The notes: generated by a model not told the origin, from the sequence alone. A DNA stretch of 32,972 nucleotides from Mucilaginibacter dorajii (GCF_024808255.1 NZ_JANTYS010000024.1:56365-89336); one strand, 5' to 3'; positions 7,348 to 15,717 are shown, counted from the first letter of the stretch. Translations and numbers: made by a program.

Positions 7348-8130
7348 ATGAAAAAAACCTTAACACTTACCAGCTTTCTGCTAATGGCCTGCTTTTCTGC
7401 ATTCTCGCAAAATATTATAAATCCGCAGATAGATCAAAATGACGACTACAATTGCCAGATCACCAAAATAGAAACCAACAGCCAGTTTACCACTGTAACT
7501 TTTGCTTACGCCGCAAATGGCGATAATTCATGGGTGCAGCTAAATAAGGAGATTTATATCCAAACAGACCAGGGTAATGAGCATTATAACTATATAAAAT
7601 CTGAAAACATAGCTATGGTACCCGCAAGACATGTTTTTGCAAAAGCCGGCGATAAACTTACGTTTAAAGTATATTTCAAAAAAATACCGGCTGCTGCAAA
7701 AGCCATCGACATTATTGAAAGGGCTGGATATAGAAAAGACGGGATCACTTTTTTTAATTTCTATAATGTAAGCCTTACCAAGGCAATACCAGATGGCTCC
7801 AACAGAAAAGTAAAAATAACGGATGTTGTACTACTCCCTCCGCCACCTGCAAATGCGGATACTGCTTCAAGAGGCTTATTTTATGGGGCGGGAAATGAAA
7901 TGCAGAACGCTATGGGCGCTATGGGGCCAATGTATGCCACCCTGGCAAAATCGATGCTCGACGCGCAATTTGCGTACTTTAAACAACCTGGCAAAATAGC
8001 CGAAATGGCCAAACTAAATAAAGATTATTTTGATGCCCTGGTTAAAGAAGGCTTTACTTATGACCAGGCTTTGAAAATTATTACCTCTAACAGTTTAATT
8101 TCAAAATCGTCGTCTGTTAACGGTCAATAA
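7348..8130 (+). CDS. Secreted protein of unknown function
   Basis: 260 aa. The N-terminus is a signal peptide (MKKTLTLTSFLLMACFSAFS, then QNIIN). Cys15 in LMAC could in principle be a lipobox, but the AFSQ site is more typical of plain export. Residues about 25-160 look like a beta-sandwich (many Thr/Val strands: QFTTVTFAYAANGDNSWVQL, DKLTFKVYFKKIP). The C-terminal part (185-255) is helical and Met-rich (NEMQNAMGAMGPMYATLAKS) and ends in a TYDQALKIITS helix. I do not recognise a family. It is a single-gene unit, closed by a strong terminator at 8148-8195. Confidence 0.8.
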   Translation: MKKTLTLTSFLLMACFSAFSQNIINPQIDQNDDYNCQITKIETNSQFTTVTFAYAANGDNSWVQLNKEIYIQTDQGNEHYNYIKSENIAMVPARHVFAKAGDKLTFKVYFKKIPAAAKAIDIIERAGYRKDGITFFNFYNVSLTKAIPDGSNRKVKITDVVLLPPPPANADTASRGLFYGAGNEMQNAMGAMGPMYATLAKSMLDAQFAYFKQPGKIAEMAKLNKDYFDALVKEGFTYDQALKIITSNSLISKSSSVNGQ

Positions 8131-8147
8131 AACGACCTGTTAAAACT

Positions 8148-8195
8148 AAAGCCCGTAAGGTTAAAAGTAAAAACTTATTAATCTTACGGGCTTTT
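8148..8195. terminator. Bidirectional terminator between the secreted-protein gene and guaB
   Basis: A perfect 12-bp stem, AAAGCCCGTAAG (8148-8159) with CTTACGGGCTTT (8183-8194), A-rich before and T-rich after. It serves the plus-strand gene on the left and, by symmetry, guaB arriving from the right. Confidence 0.85.
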
Positions 8196-8250
8196 AAATT
8201 GATATGAAAACCCATTCACTCAATCAACCACTCACCTAATCAACCTAAAA

Positions 8251-9723
8251 CTACCTGCTTGTATAGTTAGGTGCCTCTTTAGTGATCGTAATATCATGCG
8301 GATGACTTTCGCGCATACCGGCTGCGGTAATGCGTACAAATTTGGCACGTTGCAGGTCTTCGATAGTGGCGGCACCACAATAGTGCATACCGGCACGTAA
8401 ACCACCAATGTATTGGAATATTACTTCGGCCATGTTGCCTTTAAATGGCACGCGGCCAACAATACCTTCGGGTACCAATTTGGTTACCACATCGGTTTCG
8501 TCCTGGAAGTAGCGGTCTTTTGACCCCTTTGCCATTGCTTCAACTGAACCCATACCGCGGTATGATTTAAATTTACGGCCTTCGTAAATGATAGTTTCGC
8601 CTGGTGATTCTTCAACACCTGCAAATAATGAACCTGCCATAATGGAGCTTGCACCGGCTGCTATGGCCTTTACAATGTCGCCTGTTTGTTTGATGCCACC
8701 ATCGGCAATAACCGGGATGCCACGGCCTTCAAGGGCCTTAGCACACTCGTAAACGGCATACAACTGTGGTACACCTACACCGGCAATGATACGGGTAGTA
8801 CAAATAGAACCCGGGCCAATACCTACTTTAACCGCATCGGCACCGGCATCGGCTAACGCGATGGCTGCATCACCGGTTGCTATGTTACCGGCAATAACCT
8901 GCAGATTTGGGAATAAAGCTTTTACAGCCTTAACCATATCAATAACCCCTTTTGAGTGACCGTGTGCAGTATCCACAGTAATTACATCAACACCTGCCTG
9001 GGCTAAGGCCTTTACACGGTCGATATTATCCGCGGCAACTCCAACAGCGGCACCAACCCTTAAACGGCCAAATTCATCTTTACAGGCGTTAGGGAAATTT
9101 TTAACTTTTTGAATGTCTTTATAAGTAATTAAACCAACCAACTTGCCGGCGGCATTAACAACAGGTAGTTTTTCAATTTTATTACCTTGTAGTATAGCAG
9201 TAGCCTCGGTTAAGGTAGTACCTTCAGGTGCGGTGATCAGGTTGGTTTTGGTCATTACCTCGCTAACCGGGATGCTCATATCTTTTTGGAAACGCAAATC
9301 GCGGTTGGTGATGATACCTTTAAGGTTATGATCGGCATCAATTACCGGGATACCGCCAATGCTGTATTCCCTCATGATCTGGAAAGCATCTTCAAGCAGT
9401 GCATCTGCAAGTAAAGTAATAGGGTCCTGGATCATTCCACTTTCAGATCTTTTTACTTTGCGCACCTCATCGGCCTGGGCCTGTATGGTCATGTTTTTGT
9501 GCAGTATACCAATACCACCAGCCTGGGCAATGGCAATAGCCAAACCAGCTTCGGTAACGGTATCCATAGCTGCTGAAATAATTGGGATGTTTATACGAAT
9601 GTTTTTGGTTAAAAAAGTACCTGTGTTTACATCACGCGGCAATACTTCAGAATAAGCGGGGAGTAGTAATACGTCGTCGTAAGTTAATCCTTCGGCAACA
9701 AATTTAGATGGGTCTAACTGCAT
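8251..9723 (-). CDS. guaB: Inosine-5'-monophosphate dehydrogenase
   Basis: 490 aa, full length for bacterial IMPDH. It oxidises IMP to XMP with NAD+, the committed step of guanine nucleotide synthesis, in the cytosol. Seen directly: N-terminal LTYDDVLLLPAYSEVLP, two CBS domains (about 97-150 and 157-210) inserted in the TIM barrel, the active-site loop GPGSICTTRI with catalytic C308, the DGGI phosphate-binding segment and the flap with YRGMGS. A -7-like box lies upstream at 9759-9766. The gene is alone and ends toward the bidirectional terminator at 8148-8195. Confidence 0.98.
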   Translation of the reverse strand: MQLDPSKFVAEGLTYDDVLLLPAYSEVLPRDVNTGTFLTKNIRINIPIISAAMDTVTEAGLAIAIAQAGGIGILHKNMTIQAQADEVRKVKRSESGMIQDPITLLADALLEDAFQIMREYSIGGIPVIDADHNLKGIITNRDLRFQKDMSIPVSEVMTKTNLITAPEGTTLTEATAILQGNKIEKLPVVNAAGKLVGLITYKDIQKVKNFPNACKDEFGRLRVGAAVGVAADNIDRVKALAQAGVDVITVDTAHGHSKGVIDMVKAVKALFPNLQVIAGNIATGDAAIALADAGADAVKVGIGPGSICTTRIIAGVGVPQLYAVYECAKALEGRGIPVIADGGIKQTGDIVKAIAAGASSIMAGSLFAGVEESPGETIIYEGRKFKSYRGMGSVEAMAKGSKDRYFQDETDVVTKLVPEGIVGRVPFKGNMAEVIFQYIGGLRAGMHYCGAATIEDLQRAKFVRITAAGMRESHPHDITITKEAPNYTSR

Positions 9724-9758
9724 AGCAAATAATTATTTTGGAGTTATTATTTGCCGGG

Positions 9759-9766
9759 CAAAGCTA
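9759..9766 (-). promoter_or_regulatory. -7 box (TAGCTTTG) of guaB
   Basis: An exact TAnnTTTG match on the minus strand, 35 bases before the guaB ATG. No good TTTG is seen at -33; that region (about 9786-9789) lies inside the left arm of the inverted repeat at 9774-9802. Confidence 0.4.
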
Positions 9767-9773
9767 ACTAAAT

Positions 9774-9905
9774 ATTTCGGATTTCGGAATTGAGATTTCG
9801 GAATTGTTTGATTATTGCCGTTCTATGATAATTGGGGAAATTTCGGATTTCGGATGTTCAATTTGGGATTTAAAAATCCGAAATCTCAATTCCGAAATCC
9901 GAAAT
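9774..9905. repeat. 29-bp perfect inverted repeat built of TTTCGGA words
   Basis: The arm 9774-9802 and the arm 9877-9905 are exact reverse complements, with a 74-nt loop. The arms are made of repeated ATTTCGG units, and the loop holds another copy of the words (9840-9854). The element begins 7 bases past the stop of the M16 gene at 9913 and ends at the guaB promoter region, so it could serve as terminator for the former and overlap control of the latter. Confidence 0.85.
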
Positions 9906-9912
9906 CAAAAAA

Positions 9913-11196
9913 TTAGTATTTTCCTACAATCACCTTATAAAACTGGGCGAAATGAAAATACTTATTGGCCAGTTCCAACAGTTTTGCAGAATCTACACTT
10001 TTTACTGTGGCTGCATACCTGTCGTAATAATCATAATCGAGGCCGGCAAAGTAAATGCTTTTGAATTTATCGGCGTGCGAGAAAACGTTTTCCAGGCTGC
10101 CCAATAATGATCCTAACATATAGTTGCGCACCAGGGCCAATTCTTCGTTGGGAATCAGTTCGGTTTTAAGCAGGTTTAGTTCTTTTTCAATTTCGGTAAC
10201 CGCAGCTTTACAAACATCGGCGCCAACTTCGGTAGCGATGAAGAACGCCCCACCCTGTTTTAGAGAGCTTAAGCCCGAACCAATGCCATAGGTGTAACCT
10301 TTGTCTTCGCGGATATTAGCCATTAGCCTTGAGCCAAAATAACCACCAAAAACCGTGTTTAAAACCTGCAATTGCTGAAAATCGGGGTGGTTACGATTAA
10401 TAATAGGCGTACCTATCCTGATAGCCGACTGTAGTGCATCAGGCTTCTCGGTAAAGTAAAGTAACTCCGTTGCGGGCTGAATATCCGGCTGGGTAGTATC
10501 GGCAGCAGTTGGGCCGTTAACCCAGTTTTTATCAAAGGTATCGGTGATAAGAGCCAGAGCCTCGGGTTCAATTTTACCGGCGATAACTATAGTACAGTTT
10601 GCAGGCTGATACATTTCTTTGTAATGGGCTACAAGGTCATCGCGTTGCAGGCTTTTATAGTTGTCGAGGGTTGCACCCAGGCCGTAAATGGTATCGCCGT
10701 AAACCGCTTTATTGAAATCCCTGCGGGCAATAAAATCATTTTTTTGCAGGCTTACCTGTAGCTTTTGCTGTTGGTTGCGCTTAAACGTTTCCAGTTCCTT
10801 TTCTGGGAAGGTAGAATTAGTAAGCAGATCTAATATAACCGGCAACGTGTGGTGCAGGTGCTTGTTTAAGCTATACAGAGTTACTGTCGAGTTTTCATAT
10901 CCGTACTCCACCTGTAAAAAAGCACCGTAAAAATCTATTTTATCGGCAATTTGCGCCGCATTTAACGTGCTGGTACCCTCGGTAAGCATGGTATTTACAG
11001 CCATGTTCAACATCGGTTTTGCCGGCTTAAAACGCAGGTTGCCAAAAATCCATTCTATACGTACCAGTTCCTGGTCGCCGGAGTTAAAGCAAAACACGTT
11101 ACAGCCATTATGAAGTTTCTGCCGCTCGGGCCTTAGCAGGGTTATATTATCGATAGCCTTAAAATCCGGGGCTAATGTTCTATCTATGTTGGTCAT
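9913..11196 (-). CDS. M16-family peptidase-like protein lacking the zinc motif
   Basis: 427 aa with the two-lobe M16 (insulinase/mitochondrial processing peptidase) fold. In place of HxxEH it has MAVNTMLTEGTST (about 65-77), so it cannot bind zinc in the usual way. The C-terminal lobe keeps GYFGSRLMANIREDKGYTYGI, the family's substrate-binding R/Y segment. No signal peptide is seen. It is encoded 110 bp downstream of an M16 gene with an intact motif; paired active and inactive M16 subunits are well known, as in mitochondrial and bacterial heterodimers. It probably forms a complex with that neighbour. The ATG is embedded in a degenerate ATGACCA repeat and has no ribosome binding site. Confidence 0.9.
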   Translation of the reverse strand: MTNIDRTLAPDFKAIDNITLLRPERQKLHNGCNVFCFNSGDQELVRIEWIFGNLRFKPAKPMLNMAVNTMLTEGTSTLNAAQIADKIDFYGAFLQVEYGYENSTVTLYSLNKHLHHTLPVILDLLTNSTFPEKELETFKRNQQQKLQVSLQKNDFIARRDFNKAVYGDTIYGLGATLDNYKSLQRDDLVAHYKEMYQPANCTIVIAGKIEPEALALITDTFDKNWVNGPTAADTTQPDIQPATELLYFTEKPDALQSAIRIGTPIINRNHPDFQQLQVLNTVFGGYFGSRLMANIREDKGYTYGIGSGLSSLKQGGAFFIATEVGADVCKAAVTEIEKELNLLKTELIPNEELALVRNYMLGSLLGSLENVFSHADKFKSIYFAGLDYDYYDRYAATVKSVDSAKLLELANKYFHFAQFYKVIVGKY

Positions 11197-11219
11197 TGGT
11201 CAATAGTCATTGGTCATTA

Positions 11220-11296
11220 GTCTGAACCGGGATTAAACGGATTTTTCAGGTTTACAGGATTTGATTCCTTTTAATCCTAAAAATCGTGGTTCAGAC
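11220..11296. repeat. GTCTGAACC...GGTTCAGAC intergenic element
   Basis: Perfect 9-bp ends (11220-11228 and 11288-11296) enclose about 59 bases rich in GGATTTACAGGATT-type words. It fills the gap between the two M16 genes. From memory this is a widespread Bacteroidota repeat. A lone right end is seen at 29763-29771. If the M16 genes are one operon, the element sits inside the transcript. Confidence 0.75.
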
Positions 11297-11306
11297 AAAT
11301 TTTTTG

Positions 11307-12584
11307 TTAATTCTCTAATTCCGAAAACGCTGTTTCAGCTACCGGCGCTTTTTCTGCCAGGTATATGAGTGTGGATGAATTATCTTTCCTGAATATTTTA
11401 TTGGCGGCTTCTTTAATTTGGCCGCTGGTTACGGCCAGGTATTTTTCGGTTTCCTGGTTCAGCATATCGGCATCGCCCAGCAACTCAAATGAAGCCAGGT
11501 TCATGGCCTTATCCAATAACGACATTTCTGAGAACACCATGGTCGATTCAGTTTTGTTTTGAACCTTGGTTAACTCATCGGCTGGGATCTCCTCGCTTTT
11601 AACCTTTTCCAATTCTTCCCAAAGGGCGGCTTCGGCCTGCTCAATGCTGACGTTTTCTAAGGGTTTACCTTCTAACACAAACATACCCTTGTCAAGGCTG
11701 CTGGTAATATAGGCATGTACTTCGCTAAAGATCTGTTTATCCTGCACCAAACTGCGGTATAAGCGCGATGAATGACCGCGTGAAAGCACATCGCTCAATA
11801 ACTCAACCGCATAGTAATCCTCATCTAACCTGGCACCCATCTGGAAAGCTATGTAAACATCGTTCAGCGGTACCTTGGCGGTAACCGTTTCGCGGCGTTC
11901 TTCATGCTGCTCCGGTTCCTGCGGCAGGTTGCGGTGATATTTCTCACCGGCCGGGATAGATCCAAACCATTTTTCTGCTAATTGTTTTACCTGCTCCAGG
12001 TTTACATCGCCGCCAACAACCATAATGGCGTTTTGCGGGTTGTAGTGCTTTTTGAAGAATGCTTTTACATCCTCAATGCGGGCATCTTCAATATGTTTAA
12101 TGGTTTTGCCAATGGTGGCCCAGCGATAAGAATGCTTTTTATAAACCAGCGGCCGAAGCTTTAACCAAACATCGCCATAAGGCTGGTTAAGATAACGCTG
12201 TTTAAACTCCTCAATCACTACGTTGCGTTGCACTTCCAGGCTTTTTTCGCTGAAGGCAAGGCTTAGCATACGGTCGCTCTCCAGCCAAAAGGCTGTTTCA
12301 ATATTGGCCGATGGCAGGGTGATATAATAGTTGGTGATATCGTTGCTGGTGAAAGCGTTGTTTTCGCCACCCACACGCTGCAGGGGCTCGTCATAGCTGG
12401 GGATGTTTACCGATCCGCCAAACATCAGGTGTTCAAACAGGTGGGCAAAGCCGGTTTGGTCGGCATCTTCGTCGCGTGCGCCAACATCATACAGAATGTT
12501 AAGCACCGCCATAGGCGTAGTATTATCTTCATGAACAATAACCCTGAGGCCATTATCCAGTGTAAATCGATTGAATTTAACCAT
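11307..12584 (-). CDS. M16-family zinc peptidase, catalytic subunit
   Basis: 425 aa. The inverted zinc motif HLFEH is at 48-52, with the third ligand expected in VVIEEF near residues 125-126, the family spacing. The C-terminal lobe has the R/Y pair in SSRLYRSLVQDKQIFSEV. No signal peptide; probably cytoplasmic or periplasmic by another route, unclear. It should cleave peptides or short proteins, with the inactive partner encoded downstream completing the chamber. A perfect -7 box sits 23 bases before the ATG. Confidence 0.95.
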   Translation of the reverse strand: MVKFNRFTLDNGLRVIVHEDNTTPMAVLNILYDVGARDEDADQTGFAHLFEHLMFGGSVNIPSYDEPLQRVGGENNAFTSNDITNYYITLPSANIETAFWLESDRMLSLAFSEKSLEVQRNVVIEEFKQRYLNQPYGDVWLKLRPLVYKKHSYRWATIGKTIKHIEDARIEDVKAFFKKHYNPQNAIMVVGGDVNLEQVKQLAEKWFGSIPAGEKYHRNLPQEPEQHEERRETVTAKVPLNDVYIAFQMGARLDEDYYAVELLSDVLSRGHSSRLYRSLVQDKQIFSEVHAYITSSLDKGMFVLEGKPLENVSIEQAEAALWEELEKVKSEEIPADELTKVQNKTESTMVFSEMSLLDKAMNLASFELLGDADMLNQETEKYLAVTSGQIKEAANKIFRKDNSSTLIYLAEKAPVAETAFSELEN

Positions 12585-12606
12585 TGATAGTTATCTTTAA
12601 ACTGAG

Positions 12607-12614
12607 CAAATGTA
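12607..12614 (-). promoter_or_regulatory. -7 box (TACATTTG) of the M16 gene pair
   Basis: An exact TAnnTTTG match on the minus strand. No clear TTG is seen 17-23 bases upstream. Confidence 0.4.
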
Positions 12615-12640
12615 AAACTTTTGCCGATATTGTTGTTGTA

Positions 12641-12777
12641 AGTCGGAAAGTTCGAAAGTTGAGGAACTGTGCGTATTTTTAATTTGATGCGAGATTCCAA
12701 ACTCTCCGACTGAAAGTTGTCTCAAACTTACAGACTAAACTCTTTCGGACTTTCGGACTTTTCGGACTTTCGGACTA
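12641..12777. repeat. Word-like repeat: TTTCGGACT and its inverse
   Basis: The stretch 12751-12776 holds four TTTCGGAC-type units in tandem. A related segment in inverse orientation (AGTCGGAAAGTTCGAAAGT, 12641-12659) lies about 90 bases to the left, so the two could pair. It occupies the gap between the M16 promoter and the gene at 12839. No gene is seen in 12615-12784. Confidence 0.65.
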
Positions 12778-12838
12778 AAAAAACATGACGTAAACTGAAC
12801 TCATTAAACAGATAACCGACATTATTGGCAAACCCAAG

Positions 12839-13339
12839 GTGCTGGAGTTAAGCCGGATATTGAAGGAGCAACAATTTGCGCTGCGTGATATTATCGATAT
12901 CACTTTTCACCCCGATAAAGCGGTTTCCTTTAGGGCAGTATGGATACTGGAAAACGTTTTTTTAACCGATCCGGAAAGTTATCTGCCCGATCTGCATTAC
13001 CTTATCGGGCGTTTTAAAGATGTTAAACACCAAAGCTGCATGCGGCATTACGCCAAGATTATTATGCATATTACCGAGCCGGATGTGCCTGCATCATTAC
13101 AAATAAAACTTAAAGAAATTGATTTTGAACCCGTAGTGGAACAACTTTTCGACTGGATGATAAATCCTAAAACCAAAGTTGCAGTAAAGATTTTTGCAGG
13201 CCGGGCCTTATTTAATTTGAAAGATGCCTTCCCCTGGATAAAAGAAGAATTAGCCGCCCAGTTTGAATTTTTGATGCGCGATGGCAGCCCGGGCATTCAA
13301 TCAAGAGGGAAGAAAATACTTAAGGAAATTGGGAAATGA
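12839..13339 (+). CDS. Protein of unknown function; helical, possible 5' nonsense mutation
   Basis: 166 aa if translation starts at the GTG. The sequence is helical and HEAT-repeat-like (FRAVWILENVFLTDP, KTKVAVKIFAGRALFNLKDA). No catalytic motif is seen and I do not recognise a named family. The start is doubtful: an ATG at 12785 opens the same frame as ATG-ACG-TAA, and after that stop the frame carries on with protein-like sequence (TELIKQITDIIGKPKVLELS). A single C-to-T change turning CAA into TAA would explain it. Either the cell uses the GTG or another weak start after the stop, losing about 18 residues, or the gene is recently broken. Stop is at 13337-13339, followed by a nested repeat. 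Confidence 0.6.
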   Translation: MLELSRILKEQQFALRDIIDITFHPDKAVSFRAVWILENVFLTDPESYLPDLHYLIGRFKDVKHQSCMRHYAKIIMHITEPDVPASLQIKLKEIDFEPVVEQLFDWMINPKTKVAVKIFAGRALFNLKDAFPWIKEELAAQFEFLMRDGSPGIQSRGKKILKEIGK

Positions 13340-13357
13340 TGTACGGATTTCAGATGT

Positions 13358-13527
13358 GCAGATTTCAGATGTGCAGATGATAATCAAAAAAAATGTCATC
13401 AGGACACACGAAGCAATTCCGAACTGTAAAGAATTGCCTTAACTGATTAGCCTGCCTGTTGGGGATGGCTTCGTTCTATACAATGACGCGGGTATTTCAT
13501 CTGCATATTTGCACATCTGAAATCTGC
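13358..13527. repeat. Nested inverted repeats between convergent genes
   Basis: The outer arms are an exact 18-bp inverted repeat (13358-13375 and 13510-13527, unit GCAGATTTCAGATGTGCA, with a partial extra copy at 13347-13360). Inside is a second, decayed element: GTCAT (13395-13399), ACGAAGCAATT, then GGCTTCGTT and ATGAC (13483-13487). The inner layout matches the GTCAT...ATGAC elements at 1-234 and 22365-22398. It lies between two convergent genes and could end both transcripts. Confidence 0.75.
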
Positions 13528-13532
13528 GCATC

Positions 13533-13877
13533 TTATTCCGCAGGTCTATCTTCCCCGTGTAAATTATGGCTTACCTGGTTGTGGTGTAGTTTGGCCGCTA
13601 TGGCTGATGAACTGTTATCGGCATAAGTACCATAAGCGTTTACCAGTACACCTTTAAGATTATATTTCTCTGATGATACGGCGTAAACTATCGACATATC
13701 ATCGGGGTTGCTGGCACCTTCAAAACGATAAAATTCGTCTATCTCAATGTCGTCAGCAGCCATCTTTACTCCTTTATCGTTATCATCTATAGTGTCGCCA
13801 TCTAAAATCAGGTTGGCGGTGTATCCTCTTTTCAACAGGTCGTTAGTGGCATCCACTAAAGTATCGTAAGTTTTCAT
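13533..13877 (-). CDS. Small soluble protein of the MKTYDT family (often labelled phosphoribosylpyrophosphate synthetase)
   Basis: 114 aa from the ATG at 13877. The open frame continues upstream to 13985, but the added 36 residues look random and the start MKTYDTLVDATNDLLKRGYTANL is the typical opening of this Bacteroidota family. The middle motif IDEFYRFEGASNPDDMSIVYAVSS and the end LKGVLVNAYGTYAD are also family-like. Databases often call these phosphoribosylpyrophosphate synthetases, but the protein is far too short and lacks the PRPP-binding motif, so that name is probably wrong. No signal peptide or membrane segment. The function is unknown. Confidence 0.85.
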   Translation of the reverse strand: MKTYDTLVDATNDLLKRGYTANLILDGDTIDDNDKGVKMAADDIEIDEFYRFEGASNPDDMSIVYAVSSEKYNLKGVLVNAYGTYADNSSSAIAAKLHHNQVSHNLHGEDRPAE

Positions 13878-14006
13878 GGCGGTGATGTTTAAGGTAATCA
13901 GCAGGTTAAACTGCCTGTGGGTATATAACCAGTAAGAATGGATGTTGTTTGACATCTTTTGCATAAAAAACATGGCCTCTATCATTATAAAACCATCGCA
14001 AACAAA

Positions 14007-14039
14007 AAACTTGCGAAGTTTTTAAAACTTCGCAAGTTT
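14007..14039 (-). terminator. Terminator hairpin after the lipoprotein gene
   Basis: Perfect 16-bp arms (14007-14022 and 14024-14039) around a single base. On the minus strand it lies 61 bases past the lipoprotein stop and is followed by TTTGTTTG. Confidence 0.75.
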
Positions 14040-14058
14040 AGAATATGCAAATCAAAGG

Positions 14059-14076
14059 TCTCCCCTTCAGGGGAGA
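14059..14076. repeat. TCTCCCCT-AGGGGAGA hairpin
   Basis: An 8-bp stem with a 2-nt loop (TCTCCCCT TC AGGGGAGA), followed by GGGGCTTC. Words of this kind recur between genes in Bacteroidota, from memory. It sits between the lipoprotein stop and its terminator. Confidence 0.5.
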
Positions 14077-14100
14077 TTTAGAGGGGCTTCGGCTTGAGGC

Positions 14101-15717
14101 CTATTGCGCCTTAGCCAGCCACAATGAAGCATTTAAATGCAACGCCGGGTGCGAGGTATAACCAGATGGCGCATCGCCAGACCAGCCGTTGAACAGGCTA
14201 TCGTTGGTATCGCCTGTGCCGTCATCAGCATCAGAGCTATCGCCAATCCAAACTACCCTGCCACTGCCATAAGTTGCCAGCAAAGCCATAGCATTTGCAG
14301 TGCCGCCATTAGTAGCGCTGTTACGCCAGAACAGGCCTTGTACACTTGAGTTATTGGCAGGCAGCAAAGTTGCTGTTGATCCATCATAGAAAGCCAGTTT
14401 GGATGCTGTACCTGCAGCACCATTAAGTACTTTCTGCGCATCGGCGTTGGTGCCGGTGTATACATTGGTTGATGGGCTTTCGTTGATATCTACATAATTG
14501 ATATTGAATCCAAACAGGTTGCTGTTATTGATACCATTGTTGGTCATCAGATCATTCCAAACACGTGGCGAGTCATAACCATCGCCATCGCGGTCTGATG
14601 GATTGTAGCCATTGGCATCGGTACCCGCGGTTGTTGCAGCTGTATGGTCGGCAATCATGAATAAGCCGCCGCCATTGGCCACAAAGTTGATTAATGCTGT
14701 TTTTTCGGCAGCGGTAAATAAACGGTTAGGCTCAACTACTACAAAAACGTCGTAGTTGCTTAAATCCTGAGCGGCAGATGTACCATAGGTAATGGCAGTT
14801 CCGCTTGGCAATGATTCAACCAGCTCGCCACGTTTAACCAATTCAATAGCCCAAGATGAAAGGGCCCCTTTCCAATAGGTTTCGGCAGTGGTTGAGGTAA
14901 TGCCGGTGTACGATGGTGTTGGTATGCGTTGCGCTTTGGTTTCAACAGTGGTACCACCTGTATAAATTGGTACGCTTTCGGTGCCATCAGCATCTATCTG
15001 CCAATCTGCACTGCCCGCATTTTCGAGGTGACTTGCATCAAACAGGAATTTTTTACCTGTAAGTACGGTACCACCACCGGTACCGCCGCCGCCGGTACCA
15101 CCGTCATTAATGGTGATATCATCAATATCGATACGGTTGGTGCCGCCAGTTAGCTTGCGGATCTCTAAACGTGCCGTGCCGGTTACGCCGGTGAACGTAA
15201 AAGTTGATAAGGTTAAGGTTGAAGTAGTGGTTATGGTTGAACCTACCTGTGTGTAGCTTGTGCCGCCATCAACAGAATAGAACAATCCCCAGGTGCTGGC
15301 CGCATCGCTGCTGTAAGTACCGCTTTTGATGGTTACGGTGCTGATACCGGTGGTTACATCAAACAGCATGGTGATTTTGCCTGTGTTGCGGATGCGTGCT
15401 GCCCATGAGCCGGCTTTTAAATCGCCGGCAAGGTTACCTATAAGCGCATCATACATGTTCCATGAATTGCCCGAAAGGGTTACATTATCGCCGCTGCTTG
15501 ATCCGGTAGGCGATACATCATAAGCTGTTTTAGGACTGGTTGAGCCAACCTCAAAACCCTGGGTTAAAGAAACCGCCTCGGTTTTAAGTTTTGAAGCCGA
15601 ATTTAAATCGGTGGCAGCTTGGGCGGGTGCGGCAAGGTCTTTTTTGCAGCCTGTAGCGAGTGTTCCTGCAAAAGCTAAGGCAGCGAAAAGCAGCCTTGAA
15701 TTGTTGAATTTTAGCAT
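14101..15717 (-). CDS. Two-domain surface or periplasmic lipoprotein
   Basis: 538 aa. A lipoprotein signal is clear: hydrophobic core LLFAALAFAGTLATG followed by C24 and KKD. Residues about 50-205 form a beta-sandwich, Thr/Ser-rich, resembling carbohydrate- or ligand-binding accessory domains (SWNMYDALIGNLAGDLKAGS; RLEIRKLTGGTNRIDIDDI). A flexible linker GGTGGGGTGGG follows (about 208-218). The C-terminal 310 residues look like a glutamine-amidotransferase-like flavodoxin fold of the DUF4350/GldG type (KKFLFDASH, YDVFVVVEPN, ALINFVANGGGLFMIADH, GSGRVVWIGDSSDADD). No catalytic Cys is evident, so it may bind rather than catalyse. Substrate and function are not known. It is a single-gene unit with its own terminator. 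Confidence 0.8.
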   Translation of the reverse strand: MLKFNNSRLLFAALAFAGTLATGCKKDLAAPAQAATDLNSASKLKTEAVSLTQGFEVGSTSPKTAYDVSPTGSSSGDNVTLSGNSWNMYDALIGNLAGDLKAGSWAARIRNTGKITMLFDVTTGISTVTIKSGTYSSDAASTWGLFYSVDGGTSYTQVGSTITTTSTLTLSTFTFTGVTGTARLEIRKLTGGTNRIDIDDITINDGGTGGGGTGGGTVLTGKKFLFDASHLENAGSADWQIDADGTESVPIYTGGTTVETKAQRIPTPSYTGITSTTAETYWKGALSSWAIELVKRGELVESLPSGTAITYGTSAAQDLSNYDVFVVVEPNRLFTAAEKTALINFVANGGGLFMIADHTAATTAGTDANGYNPSDRDGDGYDSPRVWNDLMTNNGINNSNLFGFNINYVDINESPSTNVYTGTNADAQKVLNGAAGTASKLAFYDGSTATLLPANNSSVQGLFWRNSATNGGTANAMALLATYGSGRVVWIGDSSDADDGTGDTNDSLFNGWSGDAPSGYTSHPALHLNASLWLAKAQ

